From Candidatus Pseudolachnospira avium (GTDB taxonomy: Bacteria > Bacillota > Clostridia > Lachnospirales > Lachnospiraceae): a DNA stretch of 40,684 nucleotides. Shown here in pieces: positions 1 through 7,567 of this stretch. Position 1 is the stretch's first letter. The number at the start of each line of letters is the position of its first letter. The notes under the pieces are model-generated. The model saw only the letters and a list, made by a program, of their open reading frames with translations. It ran no database searches and was not told the DNA's origin. The stretch lies in assembly GCA_904420025.1 (NCBI GenBank), contig CAJFTW010000146.1:1-40684 (forward strand), in the 5' to 3' direction. The position numbers and the translations under genes are program-made.

Positions 1-473
1 CGGGAGATCTGGGCCCCTGGGATGATGATGGTGCCCAGGTATGCCGGGCCTTCCCCCACAATGGAGAGGGTGGTGGCGGTGCCCATGTCAATGAGAATCA
101 GCGGCAGTGGATAGGAGGCAGCGCCGCCCACCGCATCCACAATCAAATCGCTTCCCACCTTGGCTGGGTCATCCATGCGGATCTGCAGGCCGGTCTTAAC
201 CCCAGGCCCCACCACCAGGGCAGCCTTCCCTAGAATTTTCTGTACAGCCCGGTTCAGCACGGAGGCCACCGGAGGGACCACCGAGGAGAGGATGCTCCCC
301 CGCAGGTCTTCCGGAGAGATCTGATGCAGCTCCAGCACCGTGAGCAGAGAGATGGCGTATTCCAGATCCGTTTTCCGCAGGTCTGTGGAAAACCGTTCTA
401 CAAAATGAATCTTTTGCTGGTCAATGGCTCCCACCACAATATTGCTGTTTCCTATATCAATGGCTAAAATCAT
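1..473 (-). CDS. coaX: Type III pantothenate kinase (CoaX), partial, first of two tandem copies
   Basis: Reading the minus strand from an ATG at 473 gives an open frame to the window edge, about 157 residues without a stop. It opens MILAIDIGNSNIVVG, the ATP-binding DIGN(S/T)N motif of type III pantothenate kinases, and continues with SSVVPP, GPGVKTG, GSDL and IDMGTATT, all in the order expected for CoaX. The family phosphorylates pantothenate in the first step of coenzyme A synthesis. A clear AGGAGG lies just upstream of the start. The gene lies 31 bp downstream of the other coaX copy on the same strand, so the two are probably co-transcribed. The C-terminal 100 or so residues lie outside the window, so it is unknown whether the gene is intact. 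Confidence 0.9.
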   Translation of the reverse strand, partial: MILAIDIGNSNIVVGAIDQQKIHFVERFSTDLRKTDLEYAISLLTVLELHQISPEDLRGSILSSVVPPVASVLNRAVQKILGKAALVVGPGVKTGLQIRMDDPAKVGSDLIVDAVGGAASYPLPLILIDMGTATTLSIVGEGPAYLGTIIIPGAQIS

Positions 474-504
474 ACATTTCCTCCTGACGGCGCGGCGCGC
501 CTGG

Positions 505-1278
505 TTAGTGGACCGTGCGGTTTTTCAGGTAGATCCGGTACAGGCCCTTTAAAGGCAGGGTTTCGTCATACTGGATTTTATGGCGGCAATGGGGGATAAT
601 AGACGGAGCGGCAGCTCCGGTGGCCACAGCCCCCAGGGGCTGCCCCATCTCTTCCTCCATCCGCTCCAGCATGCCGTCCACCATGGCAGCACTGCCGTAG
701 ACAATCCCGCACTTCATAGAATCCACTGTGTTTTTGGCAATGGTCCGGGTGGGCGCCTCAAAGGAAATCCGGGGAAGCTGGGCGGTATGGCTTACCAGGG
801 AATCCAGGGAGATCCGGATGCCGGGCAGGATGGAACCGCCCCGGTAATTGCCCTCCGCGTCCAGCACGGAGAAGGTGGTGGCGGTGCCCATGTCAATGAC
901 CACCAGCGGCAGCGGATATTCCGCCAGGGCGGCCACCGCGTTGACAACTAAATCACTGCCCAGCTGCTCGGGGTGGTCAATGCGGATGGACAGGCCGGTT
1001 TTGACGCCGGGGCCTACCACCAGAGCCGGGGTCCCGGTGATTTTTGCCAATGCCCGGTTGATGGTCGGGGTCAGTGGAGGGACCACCGAGGAGAGGATGC
1101 TTCCGTTCAGCGGCCGGGAGGGGATTTTGTACAGATCCAGAATGGTCCGGAAGGCCACCGCGTACTCCAGATCCGTTTTCCGAAGATCCGTGGAGATCTG
1201 CTCCACAAAGTGGATGCCGGCGCGGCTGACGGTGCCCACGGTAATCACACTGTTCCCAATGTCAATGGTTAAAATCAT
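505..1278 (-). CDS. coaX: Type III pantothenate kinase (CoaX), second tandem copy
   Basis: A 257-residue protein of normal CoaX length. It has the N-terminal phosphate-binding motif DIGNSVITVG, then SSVVPPL, GPGVKTG, GSDL, IDMGTATTFS and a C-terminal LKGLYRIYLKN segment, all typical of type III pantothenate kinase. The residue after DIGNS is Val, where the neighbouring copy and most family members have Asn. Both copies carry GSDL where GADR is usual; the catalytic Asp is kept. The start has AGGAGG on the minus strand. It is divergent from coaBC and upstream of the partial copy at 1-473. The two share long stretches of near-identical coding sequence, as expected for a tandem duplication. Confidence 0.93.
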   Translation of the reverse strand: MILTIDIGNSVITVGTVSRAGIHFVEQISTDLRKTDLEYAVAFRTILDLYKIPSRPLNGSILSSVVPPLTPTINRALAKITGTPALVVGPGVKTGLSIRIDHPEQLGSDLVVNAVAALAEYPLPLVVIDMGTATTFSVLDAEGNYRGGSILPGIRISLDSLVSHTAQLPRISFEAPTRTIAKNTVDSMKCGIVYGSAAMVDGMLERMEEEMGQPLGAVATGAAAPSIIPHCRHKIQYDETLPLKGLYRIYLKNRTVH

Positions 1279-1300
1279 AGGGGTTCGTCCTCCTGTGTCA

Positions 1301-1329
1301 TAGACAAGCTGGTAAAAATATGCTATACT
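1301..1329 (+). promoter_or_regulatory. Sigma-A-type promoter for coaBC
   Basis: TAGACA (1301-1306) and TATACT (1324-1329) are separated by 17 bases. TGC directly before the -10 box makes an extended -10. It lies between the divergent coaX and coaBC genes and points toward coaBC, with a predicted transcript start near 1336. Confidence 0.6.
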
Positions 1330-1446
1330 GCTAAACTGGTACTTTTCTCAGCGAAAAGCAGCCAGACATAAATGAAAAAGCAACATGAGTATACCATAAA
1401 TCAGGTTCCGAGTAAACAGCCGCAGGGGCCGGAAAGGAAGTTGGAT

Positions 1447-2643
1447 ATGTTAGAGGGGAAAAATATTTTGCTGGGTGTCTCCAGCAGCATTGCCTGCTAC
1501 AAAGCGGCCTATCTGACCAGAGCGCTGGTAAAGCGGGGCGCCAATGTCCAGGTGATCCTCACCCGGAACGCCACCCAGTTTCTGACGCCGCTGACCTTTG
1601 AACAGCTGACTGGGCGCAAGTGCCTGGTGGACACCTTTGACCGGAATTTTGAGTTCAAGGTGGAGCATGTTTCCGTTGCCAGGTGGGCGGATGTGTGCCT
1701 GATTGCTCCTGCCTCCGCCAATGTGCTGGCCAAGATGGCCCATGGCCTGGCGGACGACATGCTGACCACCACGGTGCTGGCCTGCGACTGCCCCAAGTTT
1801 GCGGCTCCGGCTATGAACACCAAAATGTACGAGAATCCGGCTACCCAGGAAAACCTGGAGACCCTGCGCCGCCACGGCTTTACTCTCATTGAGCCGGGGG
1901 AAGGGTATCTGGCCTGCGGGGATGTGGGCAAAGGCCGGCTGGCGGATGAGGATTTGATTCTGGACACCCTGGAGGCGGCGGTGGGCTGTGAGAAAGACCT
2001 GCGGGGAAAGAATGTGCTGGTCACCGCCGGTCCCACCCAGGAGGCCCTGGATCCGGTGCGCTATATCACCAACCATTCCACCGGAAAAATGGGCTACGCC
2101 CTGGCCCGGGCGGCCATGCTCCGGGGAGCCAGCGTGACCCTGGTCACCGGCAGAACCGAGACGCCCAAGCCCCGGTTTGTGGAGATACGGGAGGTGGTTT
2201 CCGCCCGGGACATGTACGAGGCGGTGATGGACAAGGCGGCCAGCCAGGATATTCTGATTCTGGCGGCAGCGGTGGCCGACTACCGGCCCCGGCACGTGGC
2301 GGCGGAGAAGATCAAAAAGATGGACGGGGATTCGGTGCTGGAGCTGGAGCGGACGGACGACATCCTGGCCACCCTGGGAGCCAAAAGGCGGCCGGGCCAG
2401 TTCCTCTGCGGCTTTTCCATGGAGACGGAGCATATGCTGGAGAACTCCCGGAAAAAGCTGGAGAAAAAAAGGATTGATATGATTGTGGCCAACAACCTGC
2501 GCCAGGAAGGCGCCGGCTTTGGGGTGGACACCAACGTGGTGACGCTGATCACCCGGGACTGGGAGGAGGCTCTGCCCAAGCTGACCAAGGATGAGGCGGC
2601 CATGCGGATTTTGGATGCCATCCGGAACCGGATGCCACTGTGA
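1447..2643 (+). CDS. coaBC: Bifunctional phosphopantothenoylcysteine decarboxylase / phosphopantothenate-cysteine ligase
   Basis: CoaBC joins cysteine to 4'-phosphopantothenate and decarboxylates the product, steps 2 and 3 of coenzyme A synthesis. From the ATG at 1447 it has 398 residues, normal for the fusion. The N-terminal flavoprotein half has ILLGVSSSIACYKA, LIAPASANVLAKMAHGLADD and the catalytic-loop AAPAMNTKMYENPA. The ligase half begins near residue 185 with NVLVTAGPTQE and has NHSTGKMGYALA and AAAVADYRP. The frame stays open upstream to an ATG at 1372, but only 1447 has a ribosome-binding site (GGAAAGGAAG, 6 bases away) and it matches the usual family N-terminus. It is next to the coaX genes, forming a coenzyme A cluster. 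Confidence 0.93.
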   Translation: MLEGKNILLGVSSSIACYKAAYLTRALVKRGANVQVILTRNATQFLTPLTFEQLTGRKCLVDTFDRNFEFKVEHVSVARWADVCLIAPASANVLAKMAHGLADDMLTTTVLACDCPKFAAPAMNTKMYENPATQENLETLRRHGFTLIEPGEGYLACGDVGKGRLADEDLILDTLEAAVGCEKDLRGKNVLVTAGPTQEALDPVRYITNHSTGKMGYALARAAMLRGASVTLVTGRTETPKPRFVEIREVVSARDMYEAVMDKAASQDILILAAAVADYRPRHVAAEKIKKMDGDSVLELERTDDILATLGAKRRPGQFLCGFSMETEHMLENSRKKLEKKRIDMIVANNLRQEGAGFGVDTNVVTLITRDWEEALPKLTKDEAAMRILDAIRNRMPL

Positions 2644-2722
2644 AAATCCGGCGGGAACGTGCAGGCCGGGCCCCGGCGGCCAAGGGGAACCGGGGAATCA
2701 GCAATAGCAGGAGGGAAAATTT

Positions 2723-4312
2723 GTGGCAGATTTAGCGGAAGAAATAAAGAAACGCCGGACCTTCGCGATCATTTCGCACCCGGATGCCGGCAAAACCACT
2801 TTGACAGAAAAGTTTTTGCTTTACGGCGGTGCCATCAACCTGGCAGGCTCCGTAAAGGGCAGAAAATCGTCCCGGCACGCAGTGTCCGACTGGATGGAGA
2901 TTGAGAAAGAGAGAGGGATTTCCGTCACCTCCTCGGTGCTGCAATTCCACTATGGGGACTACTGTATTAATATCCTGGACACACCGGGGCACCAGGACTT
3001 CTCCGAGGACACCTACCGGACTCTGATGGCCGCCGACTCGGCGGTGATGGTGGTGGACGGCTCCAAGGGCGTAGAGGCCCAGACCATCAAGCTGTTCAAG
3101 GTCTGTATGCTGCGGCATATCCCCATCTTTACCTTTATCAACAAGATGGACCGGGAGGCCAAGGATCCTTTTGAGCTGATGGAGGACATTGAAAACGTGC
3201 TGGGCATAGAGACCTGCCCCATCAACTGGCCCATCGGCTCCGGCAAATCTTTTAAGGGAGTCTATGAGCGGGACATCCATTCCATCACCACCTTCACCGC
3301 CGAGGGGGCGGGGCAGCGGGAGATTGAAACCCGCCATCTGGACCCGGACGGCCCGGAGGCCCAGGCGGAGATCGGACAGGCGGCGCTGGACCAGCTGCGG
3401 GAGGAGATTGAGCTGCTGGACGGCGCCGGGCAGGAGCTGGATATGGAGATGGTGCTGGCCGGTAAGCTGAGCCCGGTGTTCTTTGGCTCTGCCCTGACCA
3501 ACTTTGGCGTGGAGACGTTCCTGGCGCATTTCCTGAAAATGACCCTGCCGCCTACGCCCCGGACGGCGGAGGGACGGGAGATTGACCCGGTGAAGGAGCC
3601 CTTCTCGGCTTTTGTGTTTAAGATTCAGGCCAACATGAACAAGGCCCACCGGGACCGGATCGCCTTTATGCGCATCTGTTCCGGCAAATCTGAACCGGGG
3701 ATGGAGGTGTTCCACGTCCAGGGGAACAAAAAAATCCGCCTGTCCCAGTCCACCCAGATGATGGCCCAGGAGCGGACCATTGTGGAAGAGGCTTACGCGG
3801 GGGATATCATCGGCGTCTTTGATCCGGGCATCTTTTCCATTGGCGATACCCTGTGCGCCGGGGCGGATCACTTCGCCTTTGAGGGGATTCCCACCTTTGC
3901 CCCGGAGCATTTCGCACGAGTGCGCCAGGTGGACACCATGAAGCGGAAGCAGTTTATCAAGGGGATTTTCCAGATTGCCCAGGAGGGCGCCATCCAGATC
4001 TTCCAGGAGTTCAACACCGGCATGGAGGAGATTATTGTAGGCGTGGTGGGCGTGCTGCAGTTCGACGTGCTCATGTACCGGCTGAAAAATGAGTACAACG
4101 TGGAGGCCAAGCTGGAGCAGCTTCCCTACGAGTATATCCGCTGGATTGAAAATAAGGATCTGGATGTGGAGAAGATCCAGGGAACCTCGGATATGAAGCG
4201 GATCAAGGATCTGAAGGGCCGGCCGCTGCTGCTGTTTGTCAACAGCTGGAGCGTGGGAATGGTGCTGGACCGGAACCCGGGCCTGCAGCTTTCCGAGTTT
4301 GGGAGAGAGTAA
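2723..4312 (+). CDS. prfC: Peptide chain release factor 3 (GTPase)
   Basis: RF3 is the GTPase that recycles RF1/RF2 from the ribosome after termination. The 529-residue length and the motifs fit: SHPDAGKTTLTEKFL (P-loop), ERGISVTSS (switch I), DTPGHQDFSEDTYRTL (G3) and NKMDRE (G4), with the RF3-type long insert and C-terminal domains after residue 300. The start is GTG at 2723, with AGGAGGG eight bases upstream. It follows coaBC by 79 bp and ends just before a strong hairpin (4344-4376). RF3 and EF-G share the GTPase core, but the extended sequence after G3 fits RF3. Confidence 0.95.
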   Translation: MADLAEEIKKRRTFAIISHPDAGKTTLTEKFLLYGGAINLAGSVKGRKSSRHAVSDWMEIEKERGISVTSSVLQFHYGDYCINILDTPGHQDFSEDTYRTLMAADSAVMVVDGSKGVEAQTIKLFKVCMLRHIPIFTFINKMDREAKDPFELMEDIENVLGIETCPINWPIGSGKSFKGVYERDIHSITTFTAEGAGQREIETRHLDPDGPEAQAEIGQAALDQLREEIELLDGAGQELDMEMVLAGKLSPVFFGSALTNFGVETFLAHFLKMTLPPTPRTAEGREIDPVKEPFSAFVFKIQANMNKAHRDRIAFMRICSGKSEPGMEVFHVQGNKKIRLSQSTQMMAQERTIVEEAYAGDIIGVFDPGIFSIGDTLCAGADHFAFEGIPTFAPEHFARVRQVDTMKRKQFIKGIFQIAQEGAIQIFQEFNTGMEEIIVGVVGVLQFDVLMYRLKNEYNVEAKLEQLPYEYIRWIENKDLDVEKIQGTSDMKRIKDLKGRPLLLFVNSWSVGMVLDRNPGLQLSEFGRE

Positions 4313-4343
4313 ACAATCGGCATACGGAAAACGCGCGATTTGT

Positions 4344-4376
4344 GAGCCCGGTACCGCGGCAATCGGTTCCGGGCTC
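4344..4376 (+). terminator. Hairpin after prfC
   Basis: GAGCCCGG pairs with CCGGGCTC and, after a T:T mismatch, ACCG pairs with CGGT, giving a long stable stem. There is no downstream T run, since the -35 box of the tupA promoter starts two bases later. It probably separates prfC transcription from the tungsten locus, but it is an atypical intrinsic terminator. Confidence 0.5.
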
Positions 4377-4377
4377 A

Positions 4378-4406
4378 TTGACAGTTGTATCTCCTTGTGC
4401 TATACT
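4378..4406 (+). promoter_or_regulatory. Strong sigma-A promoter for the tupABC leader
   Basis: A perfect TTGACA (4378-4383) is followed after exactly 17 bases by TATACT (4401-4406). Transcription should start near 4413, about 15-25 bases before the first conserved block of the leader RNA, as expected if the riboswitch begins the transcript. Confidence 0.8.
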
Positions 4407-4427
4407 GACTGCGGCATAAATCTCTGA

Positions 4428-4552
4428 AAACTCATGTTTCGAGCTGGTAGCCTACGGCGGAGAATGTCAGGACGCTAGGGTGTGCAGCCAATGGGTTCCG
4501 GGGGAAACCTCCGAACCTCCCGCGTTTGGAAAGAAACGCATTGGAAAGAAAT
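4428..4552 (+). promoter_or_regulatory. Moco/Tuco-type riboswitch upstream of tupA
   Basis: This leader shares ordered blocks with 7265-7392: TTCGAGCT (4438-4445), CCAATGGGT (4488-4496), a stem capped by a GAAA tetraloop (4494-4517), CCTCCCGC, a second hairpin (GCGTTT/AAACGC, 4522-4539) and GCATTGGAAAGAA. The tetraloop stem pairs GGTTC with GAACC and GGGG with CCTC. In the second copy most of these bases differ yet still pair, which is covariation. Blocks of this kind and a GNRA stem are hallmarks of the Moco RNA motif, which senses molybdenum or tungsten cofactor. Its position before a tungstate transporter next to an AOR gene favours the tungsten (Tuco) form. Downstream, AAGGGGAGAA (4563-4572) could pair with TTCTTCCCCTT (4622-4632) as part of an expression platform, but that is tentative. 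Confidence 0.82.
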
Positions 4553-4681
4553 AGAGAATATGAAGGGGAGAATACGCATCTTGGGCCTGGAGCCCGTCCG
4601 GAATCCTTTTCAACTTCTTTTTTCTTCCCCTTGCAGTGAATTTTCAGGAATGTCAGTACATTTTCTGAAGGGAGAAAAGAC

Positions 4682-5689
4682 ATGAAAAAGACAAGCAAAT
4701 GGCTGGCATTGGCACTGGCGGCCGTGATGGCAGGTTCCCTCACAGCCTGCTCCGGCTCCGGCAACGGTGGGACCACCGCGGCGGAGACCACTGCGGCAGA
4801 AAGCACGACGGCGGCGGATACCGCAGAGGCCGCTACAGCTGGCGAAGCCGTGCCCAATGACAATGTGCTGCTGATGGCCACCACCACCAGCACCGATGAC
4901 ACGGGCCTTCTGGACTATCTGCAGCCTCTGTTCCTGGAGGATACAGGTATTGACCTGCAGTGGACGGCGGTGGGAACCGGCGATGCCATCCAGATGGGAA
5001 GAGACGGAGAGGTGGACATTGTGCTGGTTCACTCCCGCGCCCAGGAGGACGCCTTTGTGGAGGACGGCTACGGCGTAGAGCGCTACCAGGTGATGTACAA
5101 CGATTTCATCATCATTGGGCCCAAGGATGGCCCGGTGGCCAAGACTGAGGATATTGAGTCGGTGTTCCAGCAGATCCGGGATGAGGAGCTGACCTTTGTA
5201 TCCCGGGGCGACAATTCCGGCACGCACAATAAGGAGACGGGCATCTGGGAGAAGCTGGGGATTACGGACTATGAAAGCAATCCCAATTATGTTTCCGCCG
5301 GCGCCGGCATGGGCGATACCATCAACATGGCGGATGAAATGGGCGGCTACTGCCTGTCCGACCGGGGCACCTGGCTTTCCAGACAGGCGGATTATCCGGA
5401 TATGGAGATCGTGTGCGAGGGCAGCGATGACCTGCTGAACCAGTACGGCGTCATTGCGGTAAATCCGGAGAAGTACCCGGATGTGAACTATGCCGCCGCC
5501 ACCACCTTCATTGAGTGGATCTGTTCTCCGGAGGTGCAGGATCTGATCGGCCAGTACGGTGTGGAAGAGTACGGCGAGCCGCTGTTCTTCCCCAACGCGG
5601 AGCAGGGAGGCGAAGCGGAGTCTGCCTCCGCCGCGGAGAGTGAAGCCACTGCGGAGGGCGAGTCCTCTGTGGAGAGCAGCGAGGAATAA
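4682..5689 (+). CDS. tupA: Tungstate ABC transporter substrate-binding lipoprotein
   Basis: The product is a 335-residue binding protein. It has a lipoprotein signal (positively charged start, hydrophobic core, lipobox LTAC with the lipidated Cys at residue 23), a Thr/Ala/Glu-rich linker to about residue 58, then the TupA fold beginning MATTTSTDDTGLLDYL. The motifs VGTGDAIQMGRDGEVDIVLVH and SRGDNSGTHNKE are characteristic of TupA-type tungstate/anion binders, and the TTTS and SGTH loops line the oxyanion site in this family. The C-terminus carries an unusual Glu/Ser/Ala-rich tail of about 30 residues. It is the first gene of tupABC behind a cofactor riboswitch, which supports tungstate over other oxyanions. 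Confidence 0.92.
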   Translation: MKKTSKWLALALAAVMAGSLTACSGSGNGGTTAAETTAAESTTAADTAEAATAGEAVPNDNVLLMATTTSTDDTGLLDYLQPLFLEDTGIDLQWTAVGTGDAIQMGRDGEVDIVLVHSRAQEDAFVEDGYGVERYQVMYNDFIIIGPKDGPVAKTEDIESVFQQIRDEELTFVSRGDNSGTHNKETGIWEKLGITDYESNPNYVSAGAGMGDTINMADEMGGYCLSDRGTWLSRQADYPDMEIVCEGSDDLLNQYGVIAVNPEKYPDVNYAAATTFIEWICSPEVQDLIGQYGVEEYGEPLFFPNAEQGGEAESASAAESEATAEGESSVESSEE

Positions 5690-5714
5690 GGAATCGAAAC
5701 ATCCGGTTGGAAGT

Positions 5715-5752
5715 GGGTGCCGCAGAGACATGGTAACTTGCGGCGCCCTTTT
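5715..5752 (+). terminator. Attenuator hairpin between tupA and tupB
   Basis: GGGTGCCGCA (5715-5724) pairs with TGCGGCGCCC (5739-5748) with one G:T wobble, and TTTT follows at once. It lies just after tupA and before tupB. Such hairpins commonly let the binding-protein gene be expressed above its membrane partners. It also occludes the upstream GTG at 5717, which argues against that codon as the tupB start. Confidence 0.65.
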
Positions 5753-5809
5753 CCCGTTTCTGCGGAGTATGCTGCGGAAACAGACTTTTACAGCGGCGGG
5801 TACAGAAGA

Positions 5810-6502
5810 ATGGAAGGTTTTAGTCAGTTTTTTTCGGAATTTTTCGGCACCATCGGTGTGGTGGATTCCATCCGGGTTACCGTGATTATGTCCTTTTGGT
5901 CCACGTTGATTGCCTCCGCGCTGGGTATTTTTCTGGGGCTCCTGCTGGAGCGGAAGCAGTTTCCGGGCAAACGGGCGGTGGTCCGGGTCAACCGTACCCT
6001 GATGGGGGCGCCTCCGGTGGTTATTGGCCTTCTGGCCTATATGCTGCTGCGCAAAAAAGGCCCTCTGGGGGACCTGCGCTGGGTGTTTACCATCCAAGGC
6101 ATGGTGTTTGCCCAGGTGCTGATTATCACGCCCATTATCTGCGGCATGGTGTATTCCTATGCGGTGCGGACGGCACCGGCTATCCGGGCCTTTGCCAAAA
6201 CCATGGGGGCCAGCCGGCGGCAGACCAATCGGCTGCTGCTGCGGGAGATGCGGCAGGAGCTTTACTTTGCGGTGGTATCCGGCTATGGACGGTCTATCAG
6301 CGAGGTGGGGGCGGTGTTTCTGGTGGGCGGCAACATCAAAAACAATACCCGGACCATGACCACCGCCATCTCCACCCTCAAGGGGGCAGGGGATTACTAT
6401 GAGGGGATTTTCCTGGGCGTGGTGTTGATGCTGATGGCCTTTGTGGTACAGACTCTGGCGGACCGGTTCCGGAGGGAGGAGGCAGGCGATGAAAATCTTT
6501 GA
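5810..6502 (+). CDS. tupB: Tungstate ABC transporter permease
   Basis: This is the inner-membrane permease of the tungstate importer. From ATG 5810 it has 230 residues, the usual TupB length, with about five hydrophobic segments (for example VTVIMSFWSTLIASALGIFLG and MVFAQVLIITPIICGMVYSYA). The cytoplasmic coupling loop reads AFAKTMGASRRQTNRLLLREM, the EAA-type helix that docks on the ATPase, followed by SEVGAVFLVGGNIKNNTRTMTTAI, typical of TupB/ModB. The frame extends upstream to GTG 5717, but that codon lies inside the attenuator stem and would add a hydrophilic segment not expected for the family. The ribosome-binding site at 5810 is weak. The end overlaps tupC by 14 bp. Confidence 0.9.
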   Translation: MEGFSQFFSEFFGTIGVVDSIRVTVIMSFWSTLIASALGIFLGLLLERKQFPGKRAVVRVNRTLMGAPPVVIGLLAYMLLRKKGPLGDLRWVFTIQGMVFAQVLIITPIICGMVYSYAVRTAPAIRAFAKTMGASRRQTNRLLLREMRQELYFAVVSGYGRSISEVGAVFLVGGNIKNNTRTMTTAISTLKGAGDYYEGIFLGVVLMLMAFVVQTLADRFRREEAGDENL

Positions 6503-7214
6503 CCTGCGGAAGCAGATGGGGGATTTTTCCCTTCAGATTGACCGCATGGAGCTGGAAAGCGGGGTGGTGCACGGGCTGGTGGGGGCCAACGGCAGCGGCA
6601 AGTCCACCCTTTCCAAATTGATCATGGGAATTTTAAAGCCGGATGCCGGTCGGATTGACTATGAGGGGCTGACGCCCCGGGACATTACCATGACCAGCCA
6701 GAAGCCTTACCTGCTCCACGATACGGTGTACCAGAACCTGATCTATCCGCTGAAGCTCCGGGGCATTCGGCCGGAGGAAGCGGAGGTGGACCGCTGGCTG
6801 GCCCGGTGCGGCCTGGAGGGGAAAAAAAGCCAGTACGCCCGTTCTTTGAGCAGTGGGGAGCAGCAGAAGCTCTCCTTTATCCGGGCGCTGATTTTCCGCC
6901 CCTCCTTTATCATTGTAGACGAGACCCTCTCCAACCTGGATCCGGACAGCACCGAGCTGTTTGAGGAAATGATTAGGGAACAGCAGCGGAGCCGGCCGGT
7001 GACCTGGCTGATCATCAGCCATCAGCTGATACATATCCGCCGGGTCTGTGGCCAGGTACATTTTATGGAAAAAGGCAGGCAGATTGCCCAGGGCAGCCCG
7101 GAGGAAATTCTGCTGCGTCCGGAACACCCGGCCATCCGCCGTTTTCTGGCCAGCACAGAGGTGTTCTACCGGGAACGGGAGGAAACAGGGGAAGCGGGAA
7201 TGCAAGCAGACTAA
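6489..7214 (+). CDS. tupC: Tungstate ABC transporter ATP-binding protein
   Basis: A 241-residue ABC ATPase that energises TupB. Walker A GANGSGKST lies at residues 32-40, the Q-loop region at TSQKPYLLHDTVYQNL, the signature at SLSSGEQQKLSFIRAL, Walker B at FIIVDETLSNLD and the switch His at IISHQL. The ATG at 6489 has GGAGGAGG six bases upstream and overlaps the end of tupB, so the two are translationally coupled. There is no regulatory (TOBE) extension, in line with TupC-type rather than ModC-type subunits. Confidence 0.92.
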   Translation: MKIFDLRKQMGDFSLQIDRMELESGVVHGLVGANGSGKSTLSKLIMGILKPDAGRIDYEGLTPRDITMTSQKPYLLHDTVYQNLIYPLKLRGIRPEEAEVDRWLARCGLEGKKSQYARSLSSGEQQKLSFIRALIFRPSFIIVDETLSNLDPDSTELFEEMIREQQRSRPVTWLIISHQLIHIRRVCGQVHFMEKGRQIAQGSPEEILLRPEHPAIRRFLASTEVFYREREETGEAGMQAD

Positions 7215-7224
7215 AAAACAGCCA

Positions 7225-7253
7225 TTGCTTTTTGGGAATGACTGTGATAAACT
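7225..7253 (+). promoter_or_regulatory. Promoter for the moeA leader
   Basis: TTGCTT (7225-7230) and TAAACT (7248-7253) are 17 bases apart, 10 bp after tupC ends. The predicted start near 7260 lies just ahead of the second riboswitch. Both boxes are weaker than those of the tupA promoter. Confidence 0.5.
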
Positions 7254-7264
7254 CTCAACAGATA

Positions 7265-7392
7265 GGTGATTTCGAGCTGCTGCTCCTGTCCGGCCCATTC
7301 CCTTGGGGTGGGGGTGGAGCGCGGCCAATGGGTGTCAGGGGAAACCCGGGCGCCTCCCGCACCGGAAAACCGGTGCATCGGAAAGAAGTTGC
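7265..7392 (+). promoter_or_regulatory. Moco/Tuco-type riboswitch upstream of moeA
   Basis: This is the second copy of the leader element before tupA, with the same order of blocks: TTCGAGCTG (7271-7279), CCAATGGGT (7325-7333), GAAA tetraloop stem (7331-7354), CCTCCCGC, hairpin GCACCGG/CCGGTGC (7359-7376) and GCATCGGAAAGAA. In the tetraloop stem GGTGTC pairs with GGCGCC and GGG with CCC around an A:G mismatch. Several pairs are compensated relative to the first copy. The region between the first block and CCAATGGG differs in sequence between the two, so they are not a recent duplication. A strong terminator hairpin follows at 7492-7543, ahead of the moeA start. Confidence 0.82.
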
Positions 7393-7491
7393 TTTTACAG
7401 TCTGAGGGATGGGGGAAGTCTACCCCTCAGGCGGAAAAGATTTTGTTTCCGATGATACCGGCGCGGTGCAAAACATCCGTAAAAAAACGAC

Positions 7492-7543
7492 AGCCGGTTG
7501 TGGAACAGAACGGGAGACTCCCGGTTCCCGAACCGGCTCTTTT
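7492..7543 (+). terminator. Terminator hairpin in the moeA leader (riboswitch expression platform)
   Basis: AGCCGGTT (7492-7499) pairs with AACCGGCT (7531-7538), with inner stems GGAAC/GTTCC and CGGG/CCCG, and CTTTTG follows. It sits between the aptamer and the moeA ribosome-binding site (AGGAGGG at 7550-7556), where it could switch transcription off when cofactor is bound. A region pairing with it to form the anti-terminator was not worked out. Confidence 0.7.
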
Positions 7544-7567
7544 GCATGCAGGAGGGAAACAAAAAAC

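Noticed and set aside
2732-4378. Long antisense open frame opposite prfC (548 codons)
   Set aside because: Same composition artefact; the plus-strand protein is an unambiguous RF3 with all GTPase motifs.
5717-5809. GTG at 5717 as the start of tupB
   Set aside because: It lies within the attenuator stem, lacks a ribosome-binding site and adds a hydrophilic segment not expected in TupB.
7409-7567. N-terminal extension of moeA
   Set aside because: This part crosses the leader terminator; the AGGAGGG and the conserved MoeA start are at 7568.
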